64,000 nucleotides of DNA from OLB11 sp041392835. GTDB taxonomy: Bacteria > Bacteroidota > Bacteroidia > Chitinophagales > Chitinophagaceae. This document shows positions 1 through 9,268 of this stretch, piece by piece. Location of the stretch: the NCBI GenBank assembly GCA_041392835.1, contig JAWKLF010000003.1, positions 124,001-188,000 on the forward strand, read 5' to 3'. Below the pieces are notes generated by a model. That model made no database searches, was not told the DNA's origin, and saw nothing but the letters and a program-made list of their open reading frames with translations. Both the position numbers and the translations under genes were made by a program. Numbering within the stretch: position 1 is the stretch's first letter; every line of letters starts with the position of its first letter.

Positions 1-1
1 A

Positions 2-646
2 GAGCAAGTGATAGGACCAATTGAAAATCCAAATGAAATGAATTTGCCTTTTGCAATAGCCGTTAAAAGAATACAAGAAAACAAAGAATATAAAATTTTA
101 TTCAAAAAAATAATAGGGCACGAGCCAGACAGTACAAGCATAGTGCGTGTCATATCTAATTACGAACGCAGTCTTGAAACTGAAAATACGCCCAACGATC
201 GATGGTTGGATGATAAACCTAATGGCTTGACACCTCAACAAGAACGAGGCAGAGAGCTTTTTATAAGTGATAGAACAAAATGTTTTGAATGCCATTTTAC
301 TCCAGATTTCACATCGGATGAGTTTAAAAATATTGGACTCTTTGATGGCGCAAAATTGAATGATAGTGGTCGATATAAAATAACCAAACAAATTGAAGAT
401 ATTGGTAAATTTAAAATTCCTGGGTTACGAAATGTAGCTCTTACAGCACCTTACATGCACAATGGTATGTTCGCAACTTTAAGAGAGGTAATAGACTATT
501 ACGACAATCCTGAAAAAATATTGAAGAAAAAAACAGATAGAGATACGATATTGCCAGCAAGGTTAAATTTGTCTGAACAAGAAAAAGAAGATTTAGAATC
601 CTTTCTTATGGCGTTGACTGATGATTCTTTTACAGGCAAAAAATAA
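2..646 (+). CDS. Di-heme cytochrome c peroxidase (MauG/CcpA family), C-terminal part
   Basis: The gene is cut by the left window edge: the frame is open to base 2 and reads EQVIGPIENPNEM, an internal family motif rather than a start. The visible part holds the C-terminal heme domain with one CxxCH heme site (CFECH, bases about 280-294) and the segment APYMHNGMFATLREV, which resembles the distal Met/His region of this family. Members are periplasmic and reduce hydrogen peroxide using electrons from small c-type cytochromes; some instead modify proteins as MauG does. The second heme site and the signal peptide should lie outside the window. The family is clear, the exact substrate is not. Confidence 0.85.
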   Translation, partial: EQVIGPIENPNEMNLPFAIAVKRIQENKEYKILFKKIIGHEPDSTSIVRVISNYERSLETENTPNDRWLDDKPNGLTPQQERGRELFISDRTKCFECHFTPDFTSDEFKNIGLFDGAKLNDSGRYKITKQIEDIGKFKIPGLRNVALTAPYMHNGMFATLREVIDYYDNPEKILKKKTDRDTILPARLNLSEQEKEDLESFLMALTDDSFTGKK

Positions 647-647
647 T

Positions 648-679
648 TTTGCATATTCAATAAATGCGTTGTAATCTTG
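648..679 (+). promoter_or_regulatory. Candidate Bacteroidota promoter for rho
   Basis: TTTG (648-651), a 20-base spacer, then TAATCTTG (672-679), which differs at one base from the TAnnTTTG -7 consensus of the phylum. It begins inside the last bases of the peroxidase gene. A start just downstream would give rho a leader of about 125 nt. That leader contains a possible stem pairing CAGAGA with TCTCTG. Match only; no expression evidence. Confidence 0.4.
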
Positions 680-811
680 CAGAGAAATAAATGTTACTTT
701 TAAAAGAGGTCCTCTCTGTATAAAGGTTTTTATTTGATTTAAAAATTTAATAATCCATTATTACTTATTACCAAACATCGTTTTACAAGAAAAACGATTA
801 ATTCAAAATTT

Positions 812-2572
812 ATGTACGATATACTAAAACTAAATGAGATGATAGTGCCTGAGCTACTTGAAATAGCAGAAAAACTATCTATAGAGGGAGCTTCTACTTT
901 TGACAAAAAAGATTTGATATATAAAATATTAGACGCTCAAGCGCTTAACCCAAGTGTAGTAGCAGATATAAGCGAAAAACCTAAAAAGAAAACAGCAAAG
1001 AAAGCAGCCAAAAAAGTAGCCAAAAAAGATGATACGGATACTACTGCTGAAAAATCAATCCTTGCAAGTGATAACAATACGCAAGAAAAGATTATTGAAA
1101 CAAAAGAAGATGCTAAGCCCAAAAAGAAAGTAATAGCCAAGAAAAAAGTAGCGGAGAAAACGTTGCCTGAAAATACTAAAATAGAAGCAAAACCTTCTGA
1201 ACCCATTGAAAAAAAGCCGAATACACAGGTTGGACAACTTAATTTAGAAGAAGTATTTGCACAAAGACCCTATACAAAACAAGAACCTAAATCAGAGCCC
1301 GTTATCAATACTCCTGTAGCTCCTAAACAAGAAAATAGAAAACCAGAACAAGCCACTGCAAATCATACACAAGAACCCAAAAGCAGAGATACAAATCCTA
1401 ATCAACAACAAAACCAAGAAATTAAATTCAAAAAAATACCAAAATTCAATATAGAATTTGATGGACAAATTGATACTGAAGGTGTTTTAGAATTAATGCC
1501 AGATGGTTTTGGTTTTTTGCGTTCAAGCGACTATAACTATTTATCATCTCCAGATGATGTGTATGTATCGCATTCGCAAATAAAACTGTTTGGTTTAAAA
1601 ACTGGAGACACCGTAACAGGAACCGTAAGACCTCCAAAAGAGGGTGAAAAATATTTTGCTTTAGTAAAAGTAAGTACCATAAACGGTAAACTTCCAGAAC
1701 AAGTGAGAGATCGGGTTCCCTTTGATTATTTAACACCATTATTCCCTTACGAAAAATTAAACCTTTTTACAACACAAAATAATTATAGTACTCGTATTAT
1801 GGATTTATTTGCCCCTATAGGCAAAGGCCAACGTGGACTTATAGTAGCTCAGCCCAAGACCGGTAAAACCATGTTGCTTAAAGAAGTAGCCAATGCTATT
1901 GCCGAAAATCACCCGGAGTGCTACCTCATGATAGTACTTGTAGATGAAAGACCAGAAGAGGTAACCGATATGGAACGTAGCGTAAAAGCAGAAGTAATAT
2001 CTTCAACTTTTGATGAGCCAGCTGATAAACATGTGAAAGTATCTACCATGGCTTTGCAAAAAGCAAAGCGCCTTGTAGAAGTTGGACATGATGTGGTTAT
2101 CTTACTTGATAGTATTACTCGTTTAGCTCGTGCACATAATACAGTAGCACCAGCGTCTGGTAAAGTGTTAAGTGGTGGAGTAGAAGCCAACGCCATGCAA
2201 AAACCTAAACAATTTTTTGGTGCTGCCCGAAAAATAGAACATGGAGGTTCTTTAACTATACTTGCCACTGCATTAATAGACACAGGTAGTAAAATGGATG
2301 AAGTGATCTTTGAAGAATTTAAAGGCACTGGTAATATGGAATTACAACTAGACCGTCGATTAGCCAATAAACGCATTTATCCAGCTATAGATATTATGGC
2401 TTCTTCTACACGTAGAGACGATTTGTTATTATCCAAAGATGTAATGAATAAGATGTATATACTTCGTAAATATATTGCTGATATGAATGTTGAAGAATCC
2501 ATGAACTTTATACTTTCTCAAATGAAAAGTACTAAAGACAACAATGAATTTTTAGCTACTATGAATAAGTAG
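812..2572 (+). CDS. rho: Transcription termination factor Rho
   Basis: Hexameric RNA-dependent ATPase that ends transcription. At 586 residues it is much longer than the roughly 420-residue E. coli protein. Order: Rho_N domain (about 1-45), a lysine/alanine- then glutamine/proline-rich low-complexity insert (about 55-210), a cold-shock RNA-binding domain (about 215-290, containing DGFGFLRSSDYNYL), then the RecA-like motor. Walker A is PKTGKT (348-353); the Walker B region reads VVILLDSITRLARAHN; VLSGGVEANAMQKPKQFFGAARKI carries the Q- and R-loop region in shorter form. Long disordered inserts between Rho_N and the RNA-binding domain are known in Bacteroidota. It stands alone, preceded by a 165-base gap with a promoter candidate. 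Confidence 0.97.
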   Translation: MYDILKLNEMIVPELLEIAEKLSIEGASTFDKKDLIYKILDAQALNPSVVADISEKPKKKTAKKAAKKVAKKDDTDTTAEKSILASDNNTQEKIIETKEDAKPKKKVIAKKKVAEKTLPENTKIEAKPSEPIEKKPNTQVGQLNLEEVFAQRPYTKQEPKSEPVINTPVAPKQENRKPEQATANHTQEPKSRDTNPNQQQNQEIKFKKIPKFNIEFDGQIDTEGVLELMPDGFGFLRSSDYNYLSSPDDVYVSHSQIKLFGLKTGDTVTGTVRPPKEGEKYFALVKVSTINGKLPEQVRDRVPFDYLTPLFPYEKLNLFTTQNNYSTRIMDLFAPIGKGQRGLIVAQPKTGKTMLLKEVANAIAENHPECYLMIVLVDERPEEVTDMERSVKAEVISSTFDEPADKHVKVSTMALQKAKRLVEVGHDVVILLDSITRLARAHNTVAPASGKVLSGGVEANAMQKPKQFFGAARKIEHGGSLTILATALIDTGSKMDEVIFEEFKGTGNMELQLDRRLANKRIYPAIDIMASSTRRDDLLLSKDVMNKMYILRKYIADMNVEESMNFILSQMKSTKDNNEFLATMNK

Positions 2573-2623
2573 AGTATTCTAAAAGAGCCTAATTATTTTA
2601 TTTTTTCAATAGTATTTTAAATT

Positions 2624-2631
2624 TATATTTG
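2624..2631 (+). promoter_or_regulatory. Candidate -7 box for the downstream lipoprotein gene
   Basis: TATATTTG fits TAnnTTTG and lies 20 bases before the ATG at 2652. No convincing TTTG box is seen at the expected distance upstream, so this is a weak call. Confidence 0.3.
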
Positions 2632-2651
2632 AGTAATAATTAATATACTAA

Positions 2652-3260
2652 ATGAAATACTTACTACTTATTTTGCCAGTTATTGTTATTTTTAGCTCTT
2701 GCAAAAAGACAAAAATTACTAGTGTTAATACTAATAACTCGGTAGACTCTTTGACCTATCAACCATCGGTAGCAGGCTCCAAATGGACCTATCAACTGAT
2801 AGTATCAGGAATACCTACTTCTACTTACAATACAACCTGTACTGAAAAGGATTCCGTTATCAATGCTAAAACATACAAAGTTTTTAATAGCGATAATGAC
2901 GGCTTGCAGTTTTTTAGAAGAAATGGCGATGAATATTATACCGTATTAACCACTTCCACTAATAAAACCGAATTACTAGTTTTGGATGCTTCCAAAAACA
3001 TCAATGACACTTGGGTAGGCGGTGTAAATGGCTCAGATACATATACTTATACCTTAACAGAAAAGCATCCAACCTTTGCTTTAGATGGCTTTAATTTCAA
3101 AAATGTGTTGGTAGTGCATCAAGTACGAAAAGATGGAGGTGGAAATACAACTCTTGAAGCAGATACTTGGTATGCGCAAGGAATAGGGCAAATAAAGTCT
3201 GAAGGTACCCTTTTGGGTAATAGTTTGGTAGCCAAGTTAATAGCTGTAGAATTAAAGTAA
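2652..3260 (+). CDS. Putative lipoprotein of unknown function
   Basis: 202 residues with a lipoprotein signal: a short MK start, a hydrophobic stretch and the lipobox FSSC at residues 14-17, followed by KK. The rest reads as a single beta-rich domain, with GSKWTYQLIVSG near the start and DTWYAQGIGQIKSEG near the end. That end pattern recurs in uncharacterised Bacteroidota lipoproteins. Probably anchored in the outer membrane or periplasm. It stands alone between rho and acpP. I do not recognise a function. Confidence 0.75.
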   Translation: MKYLLLILPVIVIFSSCKKTKITSVNTNNSVDSLTYQPSVAGSKWTYQLIVSGIPTSTYNTTCTEKDSVINAKTYKVFNSDNDGLQFFRRNGDEYYTVLTTSTNKTELLVLDASKNINDTWVGGVNGSDTYTYTLTEKHPTFALDGFNFKNVLVVHQVRKDGGGNTTLEADTWYAQGIGQIKSEGTLLGNSLVAKLIAVELK

Positions 3261-3293
3261 ATGTAAACAGCTTTTCAACATTTCTTTATTTAA

Positions 3294-3324
3294 TTTGACT
3301 TATTCATTAAAAAATATATTTTTG
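3294..3324 (+). promoter_or_regulatory. Promoter of acpP-fabF
   Basis: TTTG at 3294-3297, a spacer of exactly 19 bases, then TATTTTTG at 3317-3324. Both boxes and the spacing match the Bacteroidota primary sigma consensus (TTTG / TAnnTTTG). The predicted start falls near 3331, leaving a very short leader before the ATG at 3345. This is the best promoter match I found in the window. Confidence 0.7.
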
Positions 3325-3344
3325 CAATCTAAATATTTTATAAA

Positions 3345-3581
3345 ATGTCAGAAATAGCATCTCGAGTAAAAAAAATAATCGTCGACAAATTAGGCGTAGA
3401 CGAAGCTGAGGTAATTAACGAAGCAAGCTTCACAAACGATTTAGGAGCCGACTCTTTGGATACGGTTGAATTAATCATGGAATTTGAAAAAGAATTTAAT
3501 ATTTCTATTCCAGATGAACAAGCAGAAACAATATCTACAGTTGGACAAGCAATATCTTATTTAGAAGATAATGCAAAATAA
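3345..3581 (+). CDS. acpP: Acyl carrier protein
   Basis: 78 residues, the normal length. It carries growing acyl chains on 4'-phosphopantetheine during fatty acid synthesis. The modified serine is Ser37 in GADSLDT, followed by the acidic recognition helix VELIMEFEKEF. It is the first gene of a two-gene unit with fabF (31-base gap). The AcpS that would load it is encoded at 43656-44030. Confidence 0.98.
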   Translation: MSEIASRVKKIIVDKLGVDEAEVINEASFTNDLGADSLDTVELIMEFEKEFNISIPDEQAETISTVGQAISYLEDNAK

Positions 3582-3612
3582 ACTGCAACAATTTTAGCAT
3601 TAAACATACAAC

Positions 3613-4863
3613 ATGGCTTTAAAAAGAGTAGTTGTAACAGGACTCGGTGCCCTCACACCCATTGGTAATACTATTTCAGATTATTGGAATAATCTATGCA
3701 ATGGTGTATCGGGTGCCGATTTTATTACTTTGTTTGATGCAGAAAAATTCAAAACCCGTTTTGCATGCGAAGTTAAAAACTTCAATCCCGAAGATTTCTT
3801 AGATCGCAAAGAAGCTCGAAAGTTGGATCGCTTTTCTCAATTAGCTATTGTTTGTAGCGATGAGGCTATAGCCGATGCCAACCTTGTAAACAATACCGAA
3901 CTCAATAAAGATAGAATAGGTGTCATATGGGCATCTGGTATTGGTGGTATAGGTACATTTTTTGAAGAAATGAAAGGCTTTTTTGCTGGGGATGGAACAC
4001 CTCGATTCAATCCATTTTTTATTCCTAAAATGATATCAGATATCGCATCTGGTCATATCTCAATGAAATATGGTTTTAGAGGTCCTAATTATTGTACTGT
4101 AAGTGCATGTGCCTCTTCTTCTCATGCTTTAATAGATGCTTCCCATTTTATACGATTGGGCAAAGCAGATATCATAGTATGTGGTGGATCAGAAGCAGCA
4201 GTAACTCCTCCTGGTGTAGGTGGATTCAATGCTATGAAAGCACTTAGTGAACGCAATGACGACCCTAAAACAGCTTCGAGACCTTTTGATAAAAACCGTG
4301 ATGGATTTGTTTTAGGCGAAGGTGCTGGTGCTATTGTTTTAGAAGAATATGAGCATGCTAAAGCACGAGGTGCAAAAATTTATGCAGAACTTACAGGATC
4401 TGCTTGTAGTGCTGATGCACATCATATTACGGCACCTCATCCTGAGGGTCTTGGTGTAATTTTAGTAATGAACAATGCACTGGAAGATGCTCAAATGGCT
4501 CCACAAGCAATTGATTATGTTAACGTGCATGGTACATCTACCCCTTTGGGAGATATAGCCGAAACTACTGCCATACAAAAAGTATTTGGCGAACATGCTT
4601 ATCAGCTCAATATTAGTTCTACTAAATCCATGACCGGTCATTTATTAGGGGCTGCAGGAGCAATAGAGGCAATAGCATCTATATTGGCCGTACAGCATGA
4701 TATAGTGCCACCTACAATCAATCATTTTACTGATGATGAATTGCTTGACCCTAAATTAAATTTTACATTTCATAAAGCTGAAAAAAGAACCGTGCGAGCT
4801 GCTTTAAGCAATACATTTGGTTTTGGTGGGCACAATGCTTCTGTAATTTTTAGCAAAATATAA
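3613..4863 (+). CDS. fabF: 3-oxoacyl-[acyl-carrier-protein] synthase II
   Basis: 416 residues, the normal length. It condenses acyl-ACP with malonyl-ACP in chain elongation. The Cys-His-His triad is visible: Cys166 in SACASSSHA, His306 in NVHGTSTPLGD and His343 in GHLLGAAGAIEA. The glycine-rich end TFGFGGHNASVIF is typical. It follows acpP. In many Bacteroidota fabF is followed by rnc (ribonuclease III); here the next gene is convergent htrA instead, so rnc must lie elsewhere. Confidence 0.97.
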   Translation: MALKRVVVTGLGALTPIGNTISDYWNNLCNGVSGADFITLFDAEKFKTRFACEVKNFNPEDFLDRKEARKLDRFSQLAIVCSDEAIADANLVNNTELNKDRIGVIWASGIGGIGTFFEEMKGFFAGDGTPRFNPFFIPKMISDIASGHISMKYGFRGPNYCTVSACASSSHALIDASHFIRLGKADIIVCGGSEAAVTPPGVGGFNAMKALSERNDDPKTASRPFDKNRDGFVLGEGAGAIVLEEYEHAKARGAKIYAELTGSACSADAHHITAPHPEGLGVILVMNNALEDAQMAPQAIDYVNVHGTSTPLGDIAETTAIQKVFGEHAYQLNISSTKSMTGHLLGAAGAIEAIASILAVQHDIVPPTINHFTDDELLDPKLNFTFHKAEKRTVRAALSNTFGFGGHNASVIFSKI

Positions 4864-4918
4864 TTTTCATTTTTACTCTTTTCATTTTATTCAATTCTTA
4901 CATGTTTAACAGCAAAAA

Positions 4919-4948
4919 AGCCAATGCTTTTAAGAATAAACATTGGCT
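4919..4948 (-). terminator. Rho-independent terminator between fabF and htrA
   Basis: A perfect 8-bp stem, AGCCAATG (4919-4926) with CATTGGCT (4941-4948), around a 14-base loop. Read on the minus strand the stem is followed at once by a run of six T, so it best serves the htrA transcript. Read on the plus strand the tail is TCGCATTTT, so it may also stop fabF. Confidence 0.7.
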
Positions 4949-4975
4949 TCGCATTTTGATATTCAAAAATTAATT

Positions 4976-6471
4976 CTACTCGGGTTTAATATTGTAATAA
5001 TAAAATCCTTGATAATTAGGGTATATACCACCTAATTGAAAATCGCTACTTGATTTTGAAAATGATTTCTCAAAATCTATTATAGATTTTATTTCAGAAT
5101 CGTTTATTTCTGTGACAATATAATTTCTTTTCATTCTTGTTTGCTTGGCTATGATACCATTGGGTTTGATTTCAGAAATTAAAACTCCAGATTTAATTCC
5201 TAAGCTTTTAAGTTCTTGTGCTGTTAAATCGCGAATTACTACACCCAATTTTTCAGTATTACTTTGTTTAACAACATCTGTATTGCCTAAGCTGTTTTTT
5301 AATTTTACAGAGGTAGTATATTCTTTATTGTTTCTTAAAAAGTTTACAGTTACTACGTCACCAGGTCTATGTAGTGCTATTTCTTCTATCATCTGAGGGC
5401 CAGTTTTTATTTTTTTGTCATTGATTTTAGTAATATAGTCTCCTTCTTTGATACCAGCATCTTTTGCACTACTATTTTCTAAAACACTGTTGATATATAT
5501 ACCTTCAATTTTATCTAACTGATAAGCACTTATTTGTTCAGCACTTGCATTTTTAGTATCTATATAATTTACTCCTAAATACGCTCTTTGCACATTGCCA
5601 AACTTCATCATATCAGTGGTAACTTTTTTTACGATATTAGAAGGTATGGCAAAAGAATAGCCGGCATAAGAACCCGTTGGTGAAGCTATAGCAGAATTAA
5701 TCCCAATCAATTCGCCTTTTGCGTTGACTAATGCACCACCACTATTTCCTGGATTTACAGCAGCATCAGTTTGTATAAAGCTTTCAATAGCATTTTGCCC
5801 ACTTTTAGTTTGGTTAATGCCAATATTGCGATATTTGGCACTTACTATGCCTGCAGTAACAGTGGTTTCTAATGTCAATGGATAGCCTATGGCTAATACC
5901 CATTGTCCTAATTTTACATCGTCGCTGTTGCCAAAGCGTATAAAGGGCAATTTATTTTCGTCTATTTTGAGTAATGCTAAGTCTGTTGAAGCATCATGAC
6001 CAACAACTTTTGCTGTATACGATTTTTTATATTCAAAATAACACTTACTTGGTCAGCACCATCTACTACATGATTATTGGTTACTATATATCCATCTTCA
6101 GTTATTAAAACGCCTGAGCCACTTGCTTGTTGAGGTTGAGGTGTGTAATAGCCACCGCCACCGCCTCCACCAAAAAAGCGTTCAAAAAAATCATCTCCAA
6201 AAGGGCTTCTATATTGTACCATTCGAGCTTTGGTTTCTGTTTTTATATGTACTACAGCATTACTCGATTTTTCGGCTGCATCTTCTAAATTGATATAGCC
6301 GCCTTCTGGGCTATCGCTATACGATGCAAAATGAACATCACTAGGGTTTGTACTATTATCACTTTTGCTGACAGGCACAGGTACTATCGTACTCATAAAT
6401 TTTCGTCCTAATACAAATGTTGTGATAGAGGTAAGAAAAGCTATTAGAATGATACTTGCGATATTTTTCAT
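4976..6471 (-). pseudogene. HtrA/DegP-type periplasmic serine protease, frame broken by one base
   Basis: Two adjoining reading frames (6471 down to about 6035, then on to 4976) together form one full-length HtrA protein. The first has an N-terminal membrane or signal segment, a glycine run near residues 101-107 and catalytic His134 in TNNHVVDGAD. The catalytic Asp (in STDLALLKID) appears only after shifting frame near 6035-6038, where one base of an A run seems lost. The second frame has the catalytic Ser in NPGNSGGALV and two PDZ domains. Family role: removal or refolding of damaged envelope proteins. All catalytic residues are intact across the shift, so a sequencing error is as likely as a true mutation. 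Confidence 0.85.
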
Positions 6472-6495
6472 ACAAATTATTTTTTTTATTGATTA

Positions 6496-6503
6496 CAAAA
6501 ATA
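6496..6503 (-). promoter_or_regulatory. Candidate -7 box for htrA
   Basis: On the minus strand this reads TATTTTTG, matching TAnnTTTG, 24 bases upstream of the htrA ATG at 6471. A TTTG lies upstream but the spacer is only about 16 bases, shorter than usual. Confidence 0.35.
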
Positions 6504-6568
6504 TAATAGCGTATGATTTCAAAAATGAATTTGATATTTTTTTAACAGCAAATAATGTTAAGAAAAAT

Positions 6569-7558
6569 CTATATCGAATTTAAAAATTCTACTGTGTTAA
6601 TACCATCTGCAAAGTCTGTAAGAGAAGGGTTTTGTGCCATGCCAAATGGAGTAAAATTGTGACCAACTATAGTTTGTAAATGCGTTTTTTGTTGAAGGCT
6701 TTGAATGAGTGTTTGCTTGTCTTCATAAAAACTATAGTGCAATACAGAAACAGGGGAGTAGTCACTTTCATTTTCAACCAACAATACATTTTCGTTACAC
6801 ATGTATTGAATGTTATTCAGTAAGTAAAGTGCTAATTGGTAATCGTAGTTGTTTCTATATTTATTGTGATTTTTTAAATCATCATATTTTTTAAATTGTA
6901 AAATAAGGTTCTCAAAATTATAACTTTGAGGCACATAGATTTTAGTTACGTTTCGACAGCCTAATCCATAATACATAAAAATATCATCAGCTAATGCAAG
7001 TAATTCTTCATTGCTTTCAGTGCCATCCAATAAGGCTATACTTGTTTTATTTTCTCTAATAATATGAGGGTATTTTTCAAAATACTGTTTGAAATAAAGC
7101 GAGCTTGCATGGCTACCAGTGGCAATATAGGCATCGCAATTTTTCAGAAGGCTTTGTATACTAATTTTTTTAGACAAAGTTGCATCCCAATCAATTAGTT
7201 TTGAAATTAAATGAGGTAGTAATATATCATCTTTTTGAGAAAGTTTTATAGAGATTCGAAATGGACTTAAGAACACTGATAAAAAATCATGAAAGCCTAC
7301 CAAAGGAATATTGCCAGCCATAGTAATGCCAACTATTTTGTCCTCTTGTTGCTGTGTAGAAAATAAAGTTGCATAGCTCTCTAAAGATTTTTTATCAAGA
7401 TAGTGATTGGTAATAGCTTGAATGGCTGCATGAATAAATGGTTTTGTAAACCAAGGATTTTTGTATTCAGCAAATGCTATAGTTTTTTGCCATGTCTCAT
7501 CTTCGCTAAGCATGTAATTGCGTAATTTTTCTAATATAAATAATTTGTTGTCTTGCAT
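6569..7558 (-). CDS. Acyl-CoA reductase, LuxC-like
   Basis: 329 residues of the LuxC acyl-CoA reductase family, an aldehyde-dehydrogenase-like fold that reduces fatty acyl-CoA or acyl-enzyme to aldehyde with NADPH. The likely catalytic Cys is in MYYGLGCRNVTKIYVP; MAGNIPLVGFHDFLS near residue 80 is another family motif. In Bacteroidota such genes commonly sit head-to-head with a 4Fe-4S ferredoxin gene, as here (divergent, start codons about 85 bases apart). It lacks the LuxD/LuxE partners of bioluminescence, so a general lipid-aldehyde role is more likely. Substrate unknown. Confidence 0.82.
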   Translation of the reverse strand: MQDNKLFILEKLRNYMLSEDETWQKTIAFAEYKNPWFTKPFIHAAIQAITNHYLDKKSLESYATLFSTQQQEDKIVGITMAGNIPLVGFHDFLSVFLSPFRISIKLSQKDDILLPHLISKLIDWDATLSKKISIQSLLKNCDAYIATGSHASSLYFKQYFEKYPHIIRENKTSIALLDGTESNEELLALADDIFMYYGLGCRNVTKIYVPQSYNFENLILQFKKYDDLKNHNKYRNNYDYQLALYLLNNIQYMCNENVLLVENESDYSPVSVLHYSFYEDKQTLIQSLQQKTHLQTIVGHNFTPFGMAQNPSLTDFADGINTVEFLNSI

Positions 7559-7588
7559 CTTAATCGGTTCTTATTTAATTTTGTGGCT

Positions 7589-7596
7589 TACATTTG
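7589..7596 (+). promoter_or_regulatory. Candidate -7 box for the ferredoxin gene
   Basis: TACATTTG matches TAnnTTTG and lies 47 bases before the ATG at 7644, in the divergent gap between the acyl-CoA reductase and the ferredoxin. No good -33 box at the usual distance. Confidence 0.35.
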
Positions 7597-7643
7597 AAAA
7601 ACGAAATTCAACATTACTTTTCAATTTAAAAAATAAAATAATC

Positions 7644-7992
7644 ATGGCTATAAAAATTACAGACGAGTGTATAAACTGTGGAGCATGCGAACCAGAATGT
7701 CCTAATAATGCAATTTATGAAGGCGGTGTAGAGTGGGCTATAAGCGACGGAACAAGCGTAAAAGGAGATTATGAACTCACAGATGGTAGAAGTATTGATG
7801 CTAATGCAAAACAAACACCCATTTCAGATGATGTATATTATATATCACCCGATAAGTGTACAGAGTGTCAAGGCTTTCATGAAGAACCACAGTGCGCAGC
7901 TTGTTTGCCCAGTAGATTGTTGTGTGCCAGACGAAGATCGCGTAGAATCGCCAGATTTGCTTTTAGCAAGAAAAGAGCGATTGCATTTGTAA
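7644..7992 (+). pseudogene. 4Fe-4S dicluster ferredoxin, frame broken by one base
   Basis: Starting at the ATG at 7644, the protein has the first cluster motif CINCGACEPECP and then CTECQGFHEEPQCAA. The second motif is completed only in the next frame, as VCPVDCCVPDEDRVES and the end ARKERLHL (stop at 7990-7992). One extra T at 7901-7902 explains the switch. The corrected protein would be about 116 residues with eight or more cluster cysteines, the usual Bacteroidota ferredoxin found beside acyl-CoA reductase. It is an electron carrier. The clean reconstruction favours a sequencing error or a very recent mutation. Confidence 0.85.
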
Positions 7993-8010
7993 TCTATCTA
8001 AACACAAAAA

Positions 8011-8757
8011 ATGATTCGTAATAATTTAATACTAATACTTTTTTTGTTGTTAATAGTTTTGCTCCTATGCACAATTAGATACTGTTATAACAGAGTATCC
8101 TCAATATGAACAAGTGCAAATAAAAAACGAAAAAGGTCAGATAGTAGAAGAAGGCTATTTAGTTGACCATCTTTTGGATGGACAGTGGACTACATTCCAT
8201 GACAATGGTTTTCCTGCCATTATTACATCATATAGAAAAGGTAAGAAAACGGAATACAATTTGAATTAGCAAAAGATGGCTATATGGACAAGAGTACTGT
8301 ATTTGCTAACGATAAAAAACATGGATTGTATCGAGAGTATTTTAAGGGTGCCCGTATAATTAAAGAAATACAGTATAAAAATGATATAGAAGATGGGCAT
8401 AGAATTATTTATTTTAAAAATGCAGGCTTGCAAGAAGAGGGCGATTTTAAAGACGGACTTCGCGAGGGTATTTCAGTTTGGTATTATCAGAATGGGAAAA
8501 AGGCGGTAACTTATACTTACAAAAATGGCGAAATGCATGGTCAGGCTATTTTTTATAACGACAAAGAGCAGATAACCGAAATGGGAAATTATAAAAATGG
8601 AGAAAAAGATGGCTTATGGAAGGAATACGACGAAAATGGTAATCTAATAGCAGAAGGAAACTATAATATAGGTAAAAAAAATGGACTTTGGAAATATTTT
8701 GAAGCCGATGGAAAAATCAAACAAAAGATAAGCTATAAAGAAGATGTAGCACAATAA
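8011..8757 (+). pseudogene. MORN/YwqK-type repeat protein with signal peptide, two frame breaks
   Basis: The ATG at 8011 opens a hydrophobic signal peptide. The frame then shifts at an apparent extra T in 8057-8060, restoring CSYAQLDTVITEYPQYEQVQ. It shifts back at a missing A in 8245-8248, restoring KGKKNGIQFELAKDG. From 8284 on, at least five repeats of the form YKNGEKDGLWKEYDENG follow, typical of MORN/YwqK ('antitoxin component') modules. Corrected length is about 248 residues. Such proteins are common in Bacteroidota, with no settled function; the signal peptide implies export. It is followed 8 bases later by kdsC. Confidence 0.8.
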
Positions 8758-8765
8758 AATAAACT

Positions 8766-9257
8766 ATGTTAGAACTATTTAAGAATATACGGCATTTCAT
8801 ATTTGACATAGATGGTGTATTAACAGATGGAAGTTTGATAATTCATCCGGATGGCACACTACTACGCACCATGAATATCAAAGATGGCTATGCACTTCAA
8901 TTAGCTGTTAAAAAGGGATATTCAGTATCTATCATTTCGGGTGCCAAGGGGCAAGCAATACAGCAGAGGTTGACTGGCTTAGGTGTTTCTGAAATCTATT
9001 TAGGTATCGAAAAAAAAATAAACGTTTTAAACCAACTTGTAGAAAATAAAAAATTAAGCTTAGACCAAACCTTATATATGGGCGATGATATGCCTGATTT
9101 AGTAGTTATGAAAGAGGTTTATTTAGCATGTTGTCCATCTGATGCCATTACTGAAATTCAGGAGATTGCAAATTATATTTCACCATACGCAGGCGGAAAA
9201 GGTTGTGTGAGAGATGTAATTGAAAAAGTATTGAAACTAAATCAAGATTGGGAGTAG
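8766..9257 (+). CDS. kdsC: 3-deoxy-D-manno-octulosonate 8-phosphate phosphatase
   Basis: 163 residues, a cap-less HAD phosphatase of the KdsC type. It removes phosphate from KDO-8-phosphate in the synthesis of KDO for the LPS inner core. HAD motif 1 is FDIDGVLTDG (nucleophile Asp14, acid/base Asp16); later motifs are IISGAKG and YMGDDMPDL. Lys in EKKINVLNQL fits motif 3. Length and the absence of a cap domain match KdsC. The neighbouring MORN gene looks unrelated in function. Confidence 0.9.
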   Translation: MLELFKNIRHFIFDIDGVLTDGSLIIHPDGTLLRTMNIKDGYALQLAVKKGYSVSIISGAKGQAIQQRLTGLGVSEIYLGIEKKINVLNQLVENKKLSLDQTLYMGDDMPDLVVMKEVYLACCPSDAITEIQEIANYISPYAGGKGCVRDVIEKVLKLNQDWE

Positions 9258-9268
9258 CTTTCAGGAAG

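Noticed and set aside
1921..2376. A 151-codon open frame on the minus strand opposite rho
   Set aside because: It is the mirror of the conserved Rho ATPase core, with no family motif, no promoter and no ribosome-site signal.
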